Source: Diploscapter coronatus (lineage: Eukaryota > Nematoda > Chromadorea > Rhabditida > Rhabditidae). Taken from it: a stretch of DNA of 64,000 bases. Location of the stretch: positions 2,185,249 to 2,249,248 of the forward strand of contig OZ038423.1 of the NCBI GenBank assembly GCA_964036155.1, in the 5' to 3' direction. A program made the position numbers and the translations under genes. The notes beneath the pieces were generated by a model that saw only the letters and a list, made by a program, of their open reading frames with translations, searched no databases and was not told the DNA's origin. The first letter of the stretch is position 1; the number at the start of each line of letters is the position of its first letter. Below are positions 35,899 through 46,898 of this stretch, in pieces.

Positions 35899-38128
35899 AT
35901 GCCTAATTCGAGGAAAATTCTGCCTGTCGTTTTGTCGTTCATCCTGCCAGGTAAATTGGAGACTCTGAAAACCTTTATTTTTTATGAAGACTCCTATAAC
36001 CTTTTATTCTGTCATATGTTCAAGACATGTTTTTTTTTAATTTTTAAATAATCAAATCATAGCTTTTGTCGAATAATTATTACAGCTCATCGCAGTTATC
36101 TAAACTAATGGTTTGATTGATTTATGCTAATTTGCTCATTATCGTAAATTTTAGCCCTAATCTCATGTCAATGCCCGGCCCCAAACGGTACATCCTGTAC
36201 CAAAGACCTTTTGACTTGCTGCGATCAGCAATTTGATGCGTTTCTAAATCTCACAGCTTGTCCAGGTGATTTTTGCTAAAATTCAAAATTTCGACAAAAT
36301 GATAATCAGGCGCCTTCTCCGCTGAGCCAGAATGCCATCGACGAGAGGTCGAGAAAATGTACACGAATGGAATCCAAGGGCTGACCAAGGTTTGCGCGTA
36401 AGTCATTTATTATGCTTTAAAATTTTTTAATGTTACGTCGAATTAAAAGAAAAAAAACTACTATTCCCCTCGTAGCTTGTGCTTGATATCCAAAATAACG
36501 ACAAATATTGATTTTTAATCTACAGTATTCTAAAATCTAAATAATTTGAAGTGCCATTTTTTTACTATTAGCTTACAAATGACGTCACGAAACTGATGAT
36601 TTTCATTGTCCGTGACACAGCAGAAATCGACTGAATTGCCACGCACATTTCGGAATTCTTTTTCTTTCTTTCTATTAAGTGCTCATAGTGTTTTCTTTCT
36701 TTGATATCTTTCGTATATGAATTTATCATGCTATTTCCATCTCAACAGAAATGTTTCTTATCTGCCAAAGCGCATAATGCCATTTTTGCGCAACGCCTGG
36801 TTCTTTTCAAACGAGCAAATATGCAATTAGACGAGGGACCAAAATTTGATAAAAATATCGATTTTGGCAAAGACAAAATAAAATCAAATCGATAATGATA
36901 GAAATTTTTGCGGAAAAATAAGATCAATTGGGCTATTTAGCGCATTCGGAAACTACGCGACATGTCTTGGATCGGCGAAAAGAGACTGTACTACTGTACG
37001 CTTCCACATGTCGATCGGTATGTCGCCAGAGTAAGTTTTTGATTTAAGCAATCTTTGAAAATTTGGTTCTAACTTTAGAGATGCTGCGAATTTAGCGTCG
37101 ATGTACAGGCAATTTGGATTCGCTTGCGGGGCTGGGTTGGAAGGTAATCATTCGGATTAGTTTGTGATTACCGTAATTTTCGTGATAAGGTGATACAATT
37201 CATAATTTGGAACACTCCTCAATTGCATGCATATTAACTGTTTCATGATTACAAATTACTACTTATGCTTTTGAATCATATTCAAGCATTCGCTAACAAC
37301 GACAACTGCATGTCAAACGTCTTCCAGCAGAATAACGCCAGCCTTGAACAGTGTCGGCATAACTTCCTGAATGGAGTTTTCCAAGACTATCCTAATCACT
37401 GCGTGTGAGTTCTACATTTTTAAGCTAGAAGGTTCTGATTTTCTATATTAAAAAATCGACACGATTTTGTTCTAATAGATTGTCGAGACTTCTATTGGTG
37501 ATACTCTTTTAGAGGCAACGCTGGAAACCGCGGGACCACGAGACACGGAGCACTGAGAAATAGTGTGAGAAGAGAAAGTCGATAATTCATTCCCCATATT
37601 CTACTCTAGCCCTATACTATTTCGCCTATGTCTCGTGTCTCGTGATCTCGCGCGACTTCCAAATAGCCCTCTTAAATGAGAATATAACCTAGAGGCTATC
37701 TTCATTTGAAGAAATTCGCTCATTTAATGCTAAAATGGTTGATTTCAGATATTTCCTGGAATACACTGGATGCTTCAGATTGCAGTTCCAGAAAGCCAGC
37801 TGCGGTACGGAAGCGGCCTGGTGGGGGTGCGAGTACGCGAGACAAGGCGCCAGAACGTTCATGCACGACTGCTCCGATCAATGTTATGGTAGGACTTTTT
37901 GTTGTTAAATTGAAGGCATTTTGGAGAATTCCTGTATATTCCTCGCTGTCCTTTTATTCACTTCCTAATCTAAAATGGCCGACAAATACAGGAAGTTCAT
38001 TTTGGCATACCATGAAGAAAAGTGCGCTTCATGAATCTTTATGGTTTGCTAATATGATAATAGAATGATGAACTGACATCAAATGATCTCATAAGACAAG
38101 CTTATTTTCAGCGGCTGGCTTAATGTAA
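35899..38128 (+). CDS. Secreted Cys-rich protein, tandem paralogue 3
   Basis: Eight exons encode about 230 residues, all junctions in phase with GT-AG introns. Signal peptide MPNSRKILPVVLSFILPALI, then the landmarks CQCPAPNGTSC, LLTCCDQQF, LTKVCAAFGNYATCLG, MYRQFGFACGAGLE, FANNDNCMSNVFQQ, LEQCRHNF, HCVYFLEYTGCF, AAWWGCEYARQGA, HDCSDQC, ending AAGLM and TAA at 38126-38128. It has roughly 17 cysteines in the mature part. The FANNDNC-x-SN-x-F block is nearly identical to paralogue 1, which identifies the family best. Extracellular; no catalytic motif; function unknown. Confidence 0.78.
37521..37666. repeat. Foldback element in intron of Cys-rich paralogue 3
   Basis: The left arm GGAAACCGCGGGACCACGAG continues ACACGG...GAAATAGTGTGAG. 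The right arm as reverse complement begins CTATTTGGAAGTCGCGCGAG and contains CGAGACAYRGGCGAAATAGT. A member of the TATTTGGAAA hairpin group. Confidence 0.8.
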
Positions 38129-39009
38129 CATTTCCCCGATTAAAATCTTGGATACCCATAACGTTTGTTTGTAATGTTGAATTGAAGATTATCAACCATC
38201 GAGCTTACATTGTTTGAATAAATTATTTTTGAAAAGAAAAATCTTTATTTGTCTTTTTCTACATTTTGTATCAAATGTACAATTTTCACATGAGTGTGAC
38301 TTAGAAACGAAAATTACTAATTTTCAAGATTGCCAAATAACCACATTGAATATTAAAGTATCCATGGGTGAAGAACATCACTCAATTTGTTTCTTCACGC
38401 CGATATCATTAAATTTGCGAGGAAAATTCGGAAAATTTCGTTAAAGTTACTCCAATTTTGACTGCGCGAAACGAGGTGAAATTATCGAGAGTTTTTTCTT
38501 TCGGTAAGGCACAAAAATAATGCGGAAAAATGATAATGAAAAATAGGTGTCTGGAAATGTCGTGAACGAATTCAGTTCTCTCTAGGAAATCAATTTTCGC
38601 GACTTTCCTTTGAAAGAAAAAAAGTGAATGTATGAATCGGTTCAAAAATCGAACAACGGGAAAGGACATTTTCGGGAGCGAAAGAGGGGTTTTTGGAAAA
38701 GTAACTTGAAAGTTCCTTATAAGGCGATACAAGTCCAGTTCTAAAATCGAGGAAAAACGATGACTGAGAGAGTTTTCACATGGGATAGAGGAAAAGGATT
38801 ATTGTTTGAAGAGAACCCAGAAAAGTTTCAAACGAGTGTCGTCAGGTAAGAAAGGTAATACATCAAGGCGGTGTCGAGTGACCATTTTGATACATAGAAC
38901 GAGTTGGCGAATTGAAAGCTTAGGAAATGAACGAGGACTGAGAAAGCTGGCCCTTGAAGGCGCAATTAACCGATAATGGGAGAGTCAGAGTCGTTATTGT
39001 GCAACTGAG
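38129..39009. other. Intergenic, convergent 3' ends
   Basis: AT-rich with short open frames only. It separates the third cysteine-rich gene (+) from the 3' end of the WDR26-like gene (-). Confidence 0.5.
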
Positions 39010-42000
39010 TCACAGAGCTAGAAGCTCCTTGTTTCTCTCGGTGGTGGCGCTCTCCTTCTTCTCGCGTTTACCACGGCTGCTTCCAGGCTCATCGGCGTCT
39101 CTTAAATTAGTAACCATAAATATATTTTAAGTTTAATGTAAACGATCGAGTTTTTCTTTCCAATCGTCCCATCATTATAGTACTATTTCTATTAACATTT
39201 CTTCCCTGAAACTTACTTGCTTCTTTTCGACGTCTCTCCATCTGACTCAGAGTGCAGTTTGAGGAACTCGAATCTCCTGAACAAGTGCTTGGATCTTCGA
39301 CTCTTCTGCGACGGTTTCGTCGGCGTCTTCCTCGCCGGGGGACCATCGATGTCGATCAGCTTCTCGTTCTCGATGGCTTCACCCTGAAAATCGCGTTCCG
39401 TATTTGGAAGAAGGAGGGAATTTACCGGTCCATCGGTTTCCATGCCGTCTTTCCGTTGTCTGTCTTTCTTGAACTTCCTCCTTTTCTTCATCCTCAGTTT
39501 GCTCATGATGTAGGCAGTTTCACCGTCCAAGAGACCTTCTGAAATTGCAAATCACGACGCTCGATCAATTAGAGCTAAAACTCGATCTAAGAACTTGTCA
39601 AGTCCAGATCTGTATCAAATTAACATTCCTCACCTGTAGGCATATCCTCATACCCATCGAACTCGTATGGATCATCGTCATAATAAAGTCTTTTCTGCTT
39701 GTCGTAGTCGGCGGCCTTGGATTTGTGTCCAGAAGCTGTTTCTTCGATGCTACTCGCTGGGATGATCGAGCTGGGCTTGGAGGTGACGACTTTGGAAACA
39801 CGCCAGATGCGCACGGACATGTCCTCGGAGCAACTGGCGATCATTCTGAAAACATTATGCTCCATTAAAGTGGTAATATTTTGCATTTCAACTAATAAAC
39901 ATTACTGTGACAGACCATAGGAATTAATTATTCAAAAATTATCTTGAAAGAATGAAAATCGATCAGATTCTGTGCTGCTTATGGTATCACCAGGGCTATA
40001 AATGTGCTAGACACGCACGTGTACACCTGCATAGCGAGATAGTGTGCATTTCGAGAGAGCATAGGGAGCAAATTCTCTTTTCTTTCTCTCGAAAATACAC
40101 ACTATCTCGCTATGCGTGTATACCCCCGCACGTGTCTAAACATTTACAGCCTTGGATATCGCACCGTCGGAGTCGCTTTTTTCTAAGTTTCAAATAAAAA
40201 TCTCACGTAGGTATCTTGGGGTTCCACGCCACACCATTCACTGTTGATTTATGGCCTCGCAGGAACATCTTCGGTCGACAGTCCTCCATGTCCCAGATCG
40301 CTACCTTCGAATCTGAACAAACCACTACGATTATGATGATCCCGCTGTTGATGAATGCCAACCATAAGTTCCTGAAGCGATGAACCCTCCATTCACTCCG
40401 CCCATCGACGAGTGGATGACCATGTTGTTCTGGTGCGCACCGGAGAAGTACCTGACGAGACACCGGTTCTCAATGTCCCACAGGCGAATATTGCGAATCG
40501 TAGAGGATAGGATGAATCTAAAGGTTTGGCTTTGATTCTATAGCCCTATTTAAAGATTTTTTAAAATCACCAAATTTTGTCCCAAATGCTTGTTCACATC
40601 TTTCAGGCTTATTTAAAGATTTAAAGGGACTTTTTCGTGCTTATTCAAAGGTTCGTTCTTGTTTTCGCTTACTTCTCACTGGGATGAACCTTGAAGGTGA
40701 CGATCTGGCACTCTTCCGTGAACAGGGTCTCCTCGTCCCGGTTGTTCTCAGCGAAGTATCGACGAATTCTGGAAGATAGCGATTCTTTTTTCTTCATTTT
40801 TGGAGCGAAAAATACCGATTATGCGTATCAGCGGCAAAGATCGTCCTTCCGTCCTTCATTCCATAAACGCATTTCATGCGATACCCGGTCAAGGCTCGAG
40901 GCGCGACTTCTTCCGGTTGGTCCATATCCTGGAAAAAGTTAGTAATTTTCATAGTTCGAGCATAGAAAACAGTCATTCAAATTTTCGAACAACAAATTAC
41001 ACCGGTTTCTTGAAACATTTTACGAGATTGTCATGAAAGCCTCACATAAACATGCATAATGCCCTTGTCATTGGCAGCGATCAACGTCCTTGTTTTTCCA
41101 GCGAAGAAAGCACAGCATGTCCATCGCGCGATCATGCCTAAGATATCTATATTTGTCAATGGAATGCTCTTTCTTGCTCATGTACCTGGATGGTGACTTC
41201 CACCGTTATTCATTTGAACTCCGCGAAGTAGACGGTGTATCGCACCCTCGAAGACGTTGAAGACGGTCAGCTGAAATTTATTTCAGTCAGTTTTTCTAAA
41301 ACAAAACCTAGGACGCAATCAATAGTCAAACGTAATTTTCCGAAACTTCAAGCCTAATTTCGAAGCATAATCAGTACTTTTTCTTATGTAAACATCCTGA
41401 ACTCTGTGGAGACTACCGAACTATCGATAGTGCTTTTAGCTATCAGAATAAAATTTGGTGCGTATTTAAAAACTTAGAGAATTCTTACATCAAAAGGGTC
41501 CTGATCCGTTCCGCATACAGCCAGGTATTTGCTGTCGTACGACCACGACATGAATGAGATATAATCGTGAGACTCCCGCATCGACAACTCTTTGTACAAC
41601 CGGACTTTACCGCTGGATTTGTGGACCTAAACTTTGAGCCTTGTAAAATTTAGTCGACTTTCCGAACCCTCCAGATTATGATTGAATTGCTTCTCGAAGC
41701 GGTGGCGAGCATGTTACCGCACGGCGAAAACTCGCACACCCATACTTCATTGACATGGTGCATTAGGGTCTAAATTGATTTTATCTTGAAAATTCATGTG
41801 TTTATGATTTCTGAAATAAAATCATGAAGCTGACTAATAATTATAGAGATGATGACTGGGATCGTAACATAAAAATTTGGAAAGTCAAGGCTGATCATAC
41901 GTTTCTAATTTCTACAAGTAAAATCAGGACGTCCTGAGCTAATTCGAGTTGGTTCTTAAGCGCGTACCTGCATGCACTGATACTTCTCCGGTGGCGTGGT

Positions 42001-45000
42001 ATGGCATTGATGATTGTTGAAAACGGCGTCGGCCGGGATCGTGTTCTTCTCCGACGGCGTTTGATCGTGAAAATCGCATCGACTTATTTGGTGTTTATGG
42101 GCTGAACATTCCTCGTTATCATTTTCGTACTAGAGCTAGTCAAAGACTAAAATATCGAAAGCTCAAAGACAAAGACAAAGCTTCGCCCAGCCCTGTTTCG
42201 TACCATGATTCAGTAGAACATTCAATCGATTTGGTGGTAGCATGAACGAAGCTGGAAGCGTCTTTTGTAACTTCAACGCCAATTTTTTCCGGTCCTTCTT
42301 CGTCCTGAAAATTCATTATTTGAGCAAAAAATAGCGAAATGTTGAATACCTGGATCGATTCGCCTCAGGCATCGTGGCTAATCGCTTAGTCGACATGAAC
42401 ATGTGCTTTATCAACATCTTATGCCGCTTCTCACCAGCTATCTTCAAGGGGTACTCGTGGCGCAACATCCAGAGCGCTTGGACGTGCTGAGCAAGAATCA
42501 TTCAAATTTGTTTTTCAATAAATAAAATCATTTACTAAAAATAGTTCTCTCGTTCAGTTGATCAGCGTGCAAATAACAGGAAGCATTTTCAATACACATA
42601 CTCATCTGTATATCATTTCGTATATACGTTGCAAAGTATAAGTGGATTTGAATGGAATAACTATCAATAATTACGTGTTTTCATAGGCAGTTACTAAATG
42701 ACGAGACCTGACGATCCCTCCAACTAGACAGTAGGGCGAAATAATGTAGGAAAAGAAAGGGGTCGCCATATAGTTGTTGCCTTTTCGTGCTTTCGTTGCT
42801 AATTTTACGAAAACCCTCCTTACCTTCTTAGCATGTAACAGTGCGTAGAATTTCTCCTCCAAAAATAACAATTTGGTCTGATTCAGCTGTTCCGGCGTCA
42901 GATAATTGTAGCATTTATCAATTACGTCCAGCGCATCGTCCCAATCGCCTGAGAGTTAATACGTTTAATCAATAAATCGATTTTTCCTCTATTTACCTTT
43001 ATATATAGCATTTCTCAACCTCGCGGCGTGCGTATTCTCTACTTTACAACCTGTTTCGCCAACCAGGGCTTCGACGGACTCGCTAAAATTCGGAAAAATA
43101 GTGACTTTACGACAATTTTGCGCATACTTGAGTCCTAAATCCCGTAAATACTGTGCAATAACTCGTACGGTGTTTTGCGTCTTCTGGGACAGCGGTCGTT
43201 GCCGGATCGGCGGCGGCTTGAGCAACGGGCTCATACCATAGATGTTGTCCTAAAAAATGTTTGTCAGGAAATTAGCACATTTTAAAAGTGGTCACCACTA
43301 GGCTTACACGTCAACTAAACTCAACCTTAAAATAATGTGAAATGAGTTTGAAAATGAGAAATCACTTGCCAGAAAGGAAAAAGAATGTTCCAATTTTAAA
43401 GATTTATGACTTCTTTACTATAATACGCAATAGGAGAAGAATGATTGAAGCACACCCCTTCCAATCAATAAGGCACATATCGATCGAAAAGGTATGAAAT
43501 GATGTTTGTATGAAAAATAAGGTTAATGCATGAAGTGCGTTGCGGTGCGACTAGATACCTAACACATTCATTTCATTTCATCCCTAACCGGGTTTCTCTC
43601 GCAGCATTCATTCACAAACAGCGTTCACCCCTCATTTCGAAATCACACGCGTGTGTGCGTGTTGCTAATGTTGAGGCTGGAAGAAGTCTCTTCTTCTCAT
43701 ACTTATAAGATGAAGATGGAAATCGATGAAGAAGGACATCATTTTGAAAAAGTAGTATAGGATGTCACTTCATGAGTTTTTGAGAATATTTTGATACTTT
43801 TTCGCTTTCGGACTCAAAGGCTGAAGTAACATTAAATAAAAAGATGCAATTTACAGGTATTCAAATTTCGTTTATTTTAAGAAAAACATCGCATAAATTT
43901 ACGAAATCAATTGAACAATGCCGTTGAAATCAGCTGCTTTCATAAGCATAATCGAAAGCAGAGAAGTAGCACGCCCAATATGAAATAATTGATGCTTATC
44001 AAGAAAGGCTCTATGCGTATAACGCTTGAAAATATTGTAATGTAGCCCTTCCTCTTCGTCTCTAGCGCTTTTTCTGTCAAAGCATAGAGAAGAGAGCGAG
44101 AAATCAAGTGCATTCAATGGACGCTTATCAAACTCTAGAAAAAGATGTTTTTAGAAGGCGGAATTTATCTGCGTTTCTAACAAATTCAATGCTTAAATGT
44201 AGGAAGGAGTTTTGTCAGTGATCTTATCAACCTCAGAAAGGCGTGTATGCTGTATTGATGTCCTCAAGGATGACATGAATTCTCTGCACTTTCAATCCAC
44301 TCTCACTATCTCTGGTCCCGACATGGTCATATCGACTTTCGCAAGTACGAAAGATAAGCGGCCGATTCTTGTAAACAATCATTCAAAGCGTATCGGCGCT
44401 ATTCTAAAGGTACAGATATTATTTGAGTTGTGAAAATCTCGCAGCTATGTTTTAAATTTCACTAGGAATGTGTATCAGATACAAAGTATGATCGGGCGAA
44501 ACCGCAGTTAAACAGAAATGAAAAATGCCTGGCTTACCTTCAACGACGACTGCTTGAGTCTTTGCGCCACAGATAGCGAGCTACTTGTAGCACATCCGCT
44601 GCTGATGTGCAACACACCGGACGTCGTTGCGGTCGGAACTGCCATGCCGGACGACATTCTAAACAAAGAAAATCAATTTCCAAAACTGAACCCCAAAGAA
44701 ACCTCGTGACACAACCCTATAATCTTCCCCAGACGAACTTGTCACGAGGCTTTGGCAGATGGTCTTTAGTAGAGGATAGTTTATGACTTTGTACTTTCAG
44801 GGTCGTCTTTATTTTCGAAAGCGAAAGATGCAGGTAAGATAATAAGCGACGTATCGATCGATTTCCGTTCCCCAGTCCAACTAGGCGACACGGCAGCAAA
44901 AGTCAAACAGAAATTTGAGTGCGCCGATGTTTTTGCGAAGAGACTTCTCATAACATATTCCCGAATTTGCTGATCAAAAATTAATGACATTTGCTTGAAA

Positions 45001-46898
45001 GCGAGGCGAATTTCATTGCTGCAATTATACAGATACTTTGTGTCAATTGCATGACACAAGACATCTCCAAAATGGAAGTGCAACGAAAGTCCATCCAAAG
45101 TGGCCTCTATTGATTGGAAATTCACATGATGCAAAAAGAACCCTATTTCTTCTGTCTGGTGGTTTGAAAGGTTTAAGAAGCGACATTCTCTCGCCTGATA
45201 ACTAATCCATCACGTTCTATCATATCTCGTGTTGCTAATATGTTGCTGTTGTTGTTGTTGTTGCATCATTTGATCGGAGTGCTATCGATTCGCCACCAAT
45301 TTAAAACTGGGAGTAAACAAAGTGCGCGTTCGGGAGGTTTGTCTGACTGGGTGGTAGGGTGTAGTAGGGGGCGCAGGCAACACAGCGAGGCTGCTGGGGG
45401 ATGCAGGGGATGAAAGAGAGGGTGCAGTGTGCGACGCGGTGCGCGCGGCGGCCGTCGATGCGTCGCTGCTCGTTCACGTGACGGCACAGGCTAGGAACGC
45501 ATCGGCACATCACAAAAAAGCAGAAAGAAAACTCGAAATGGCAAATTTCGCTACTCGAAAATTGAAAAAGCCTATTCACTCGGGTAAACAACCGGCATTA
45601 TTTGTCAGCGTTTTACCGCACCAGCGCAGTCAAAGTCATATGCTACTCTAGCGCGCGCGCGCGCGTATCACTAAGCGATCAATACTATGGCTTTCAGTTT
45701 CAAGCAAAAACAAGAGAATATAAAAACAAGAGTAATAGAAAAGAAAGGTTTAGTACCTGGCCTTCTTCAGAGGTAGAGTATCTCTGTACTCTAACTCGAG
45801 AGCGCTCTGGTCGTTCTCTGGGTCGAACCCTGGCTGAGAAGTTGCACCGGCGACCGACGAGAGCTGCGTCAGACGCTGCTCAGCAGCGACGACGACCTCT
45901 CCCTGCCGACGACGCTTCGCTGCGGTAGCGGTGGCAGACGACGACTGCAGCACCGACGAGGAGGACGATGGATACACGATGGTTGGGGAATCTGTGGAGT
46001 GATGACGCTTATTCGATGTTGGTTGTTGACGTGCTGACGACGACGAAGTAGTAGTGGGATTGAAGGGCAAGCGGTTCGTCGATGAGGTCGCTGCCTACAA
46101 GTAATCAATATTAGTAAAGTCATTGGGTTCTGGAAAGAAGAGAATAATTTCTTCTATTGGAACACTGAATTCGCGCAACATCGATATAATGACATTATTG
46201 CATAGCGAGTGTGTGTGTGTGACTATCGATCGCATCGCCATATAGTGCAAGAGATGGGCAGAAAGACAGCAAAACGAGAGAGAAATTGTCAATAACAGAG
46301 ACACCTCGTGTCCAGAATGCGAATTGGAAGAATTGGAAAACGCGGTAGTTGAGGTTATTGCAAAATTCCAACACTGAGAGCTGTGCGACGCACATAGCGC
46401 CCAGGAGCGTTAGATGGGGGTAGCAGTGAGGAACAAAGCAGTGTCTTGGAGGAGAAGAAAAATGGAGAAATGGGCACGAAAAAGAGACACGAAGAAAACT
46501 GCGAAATAGAGGGAGAAATAATGGGGAGAGAGAGAGAGCGGAAAGACAGCAGCAGCGCGCTCACGCAAAGAGAACGAAAAGATCATGTGGATGGGGGAGA
46601 GTGGGGAAGACTGCTAGAGGCAGACTGCGGGAAATAGCGCTGTGTTGGAGGAGAACGAGGGTACCTCTGCAGCGGTCGCTAACAGCTGATCGCTAGAGGC
46701 TGTGACTGCTGCACCAGCCGAGGAAGAGCTTGTCGAAGAGGAAAAGTCGTGTGACGCGGACGACGGGGACGAGCTCGCGCTGGATGAACTGCGGAGATGC
46801 CGAAGATCGAGCAGATCACGCGAAGCGGAGTCAGAGCTGGTCGAGAGTCCCGCCGAGTTGGATGTGATCATGGCAAGCAGGGCCTGAAACTTGAACAT
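39010..46898 (-). CDS. WDR26: WDR26/Gid7-like subunit of the CTLH ubiquitin-ligase complex
   Basis: Exon 1 (46898-46665), exon 2 (46094-45757) and exon 3 (44658-44538) encode a long Ser/Ala/Thr-rich N terminus with a basic KRRR patch, and their phases match. Exon 4 at 43250 begins the LisH region (VIAQYLRDLGL...ESVEALVGETGCKVE), followed by the CTLH segment (GDWDDALDVIDKCYNYL, LLFLEEKFYALLHAKK) and the PASFMLPPNRLNVLL block. WD40 repeats then run from HHVNEVWVCEFSPCGNMLAT to NPKIPTMIASCSEDMSVRIW. The order and wording match WDR26, the scaffold and substrate-receptor subunit of the CTLH/GID E3 ligase. Beyond the propeller is an unusual tail: an acidic YDDDPYEFDGYEDMPTGE, then a Lys/Arg-rich MKKRRKFKKDRQRK, ending ERNKELLAL and a TGA at 39010. 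An intron holds a hairpin element. Confidence 0.93.
39994..40153. repeat. Foldback element in a WDR26-like gene intron
   Basis: The left arm GGCTATAAATGTGCTAGACA and ATAGCGAGATAGTGTGCATT pair with the right arm, reverse complement GGCTGTAAATGTTTAGACAC and ATAGCGAGATAGTGTGTATT. The stem is about 70 bp and high identity, with a small loop. Non-coding. Confidence 0.88.
45240..45264. repeat. TGT trinucleotide microsatellite
   Basis: About seven TGT/TTG units, with one TGC interruption, in a WDR26-like gene intron. Confidence 0.85.
45651..45666. repeat. GC dinucleotide run
   Basis: About eight alternating GC pairs, rare in this AT-rich window. It lies about 90 bp downstream of WDR26 exon 2 within the intron, and alternating GC has Z-DNA potential. 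Confidence 0.85.

Noticed and set aside
44212..45134. Open frames on both strands (about 74 codons + at 44212, 64 codons + at 44518, 117 codons - at 44781) in a WDR26 intron region
   Set aside because: The 44518 frame is the antisense shadow of a WDR26 exon at 44538-44658. The others have no domain, no signal peptide and no phase-compatible partner exons; an unknown nested gene is not excluded.
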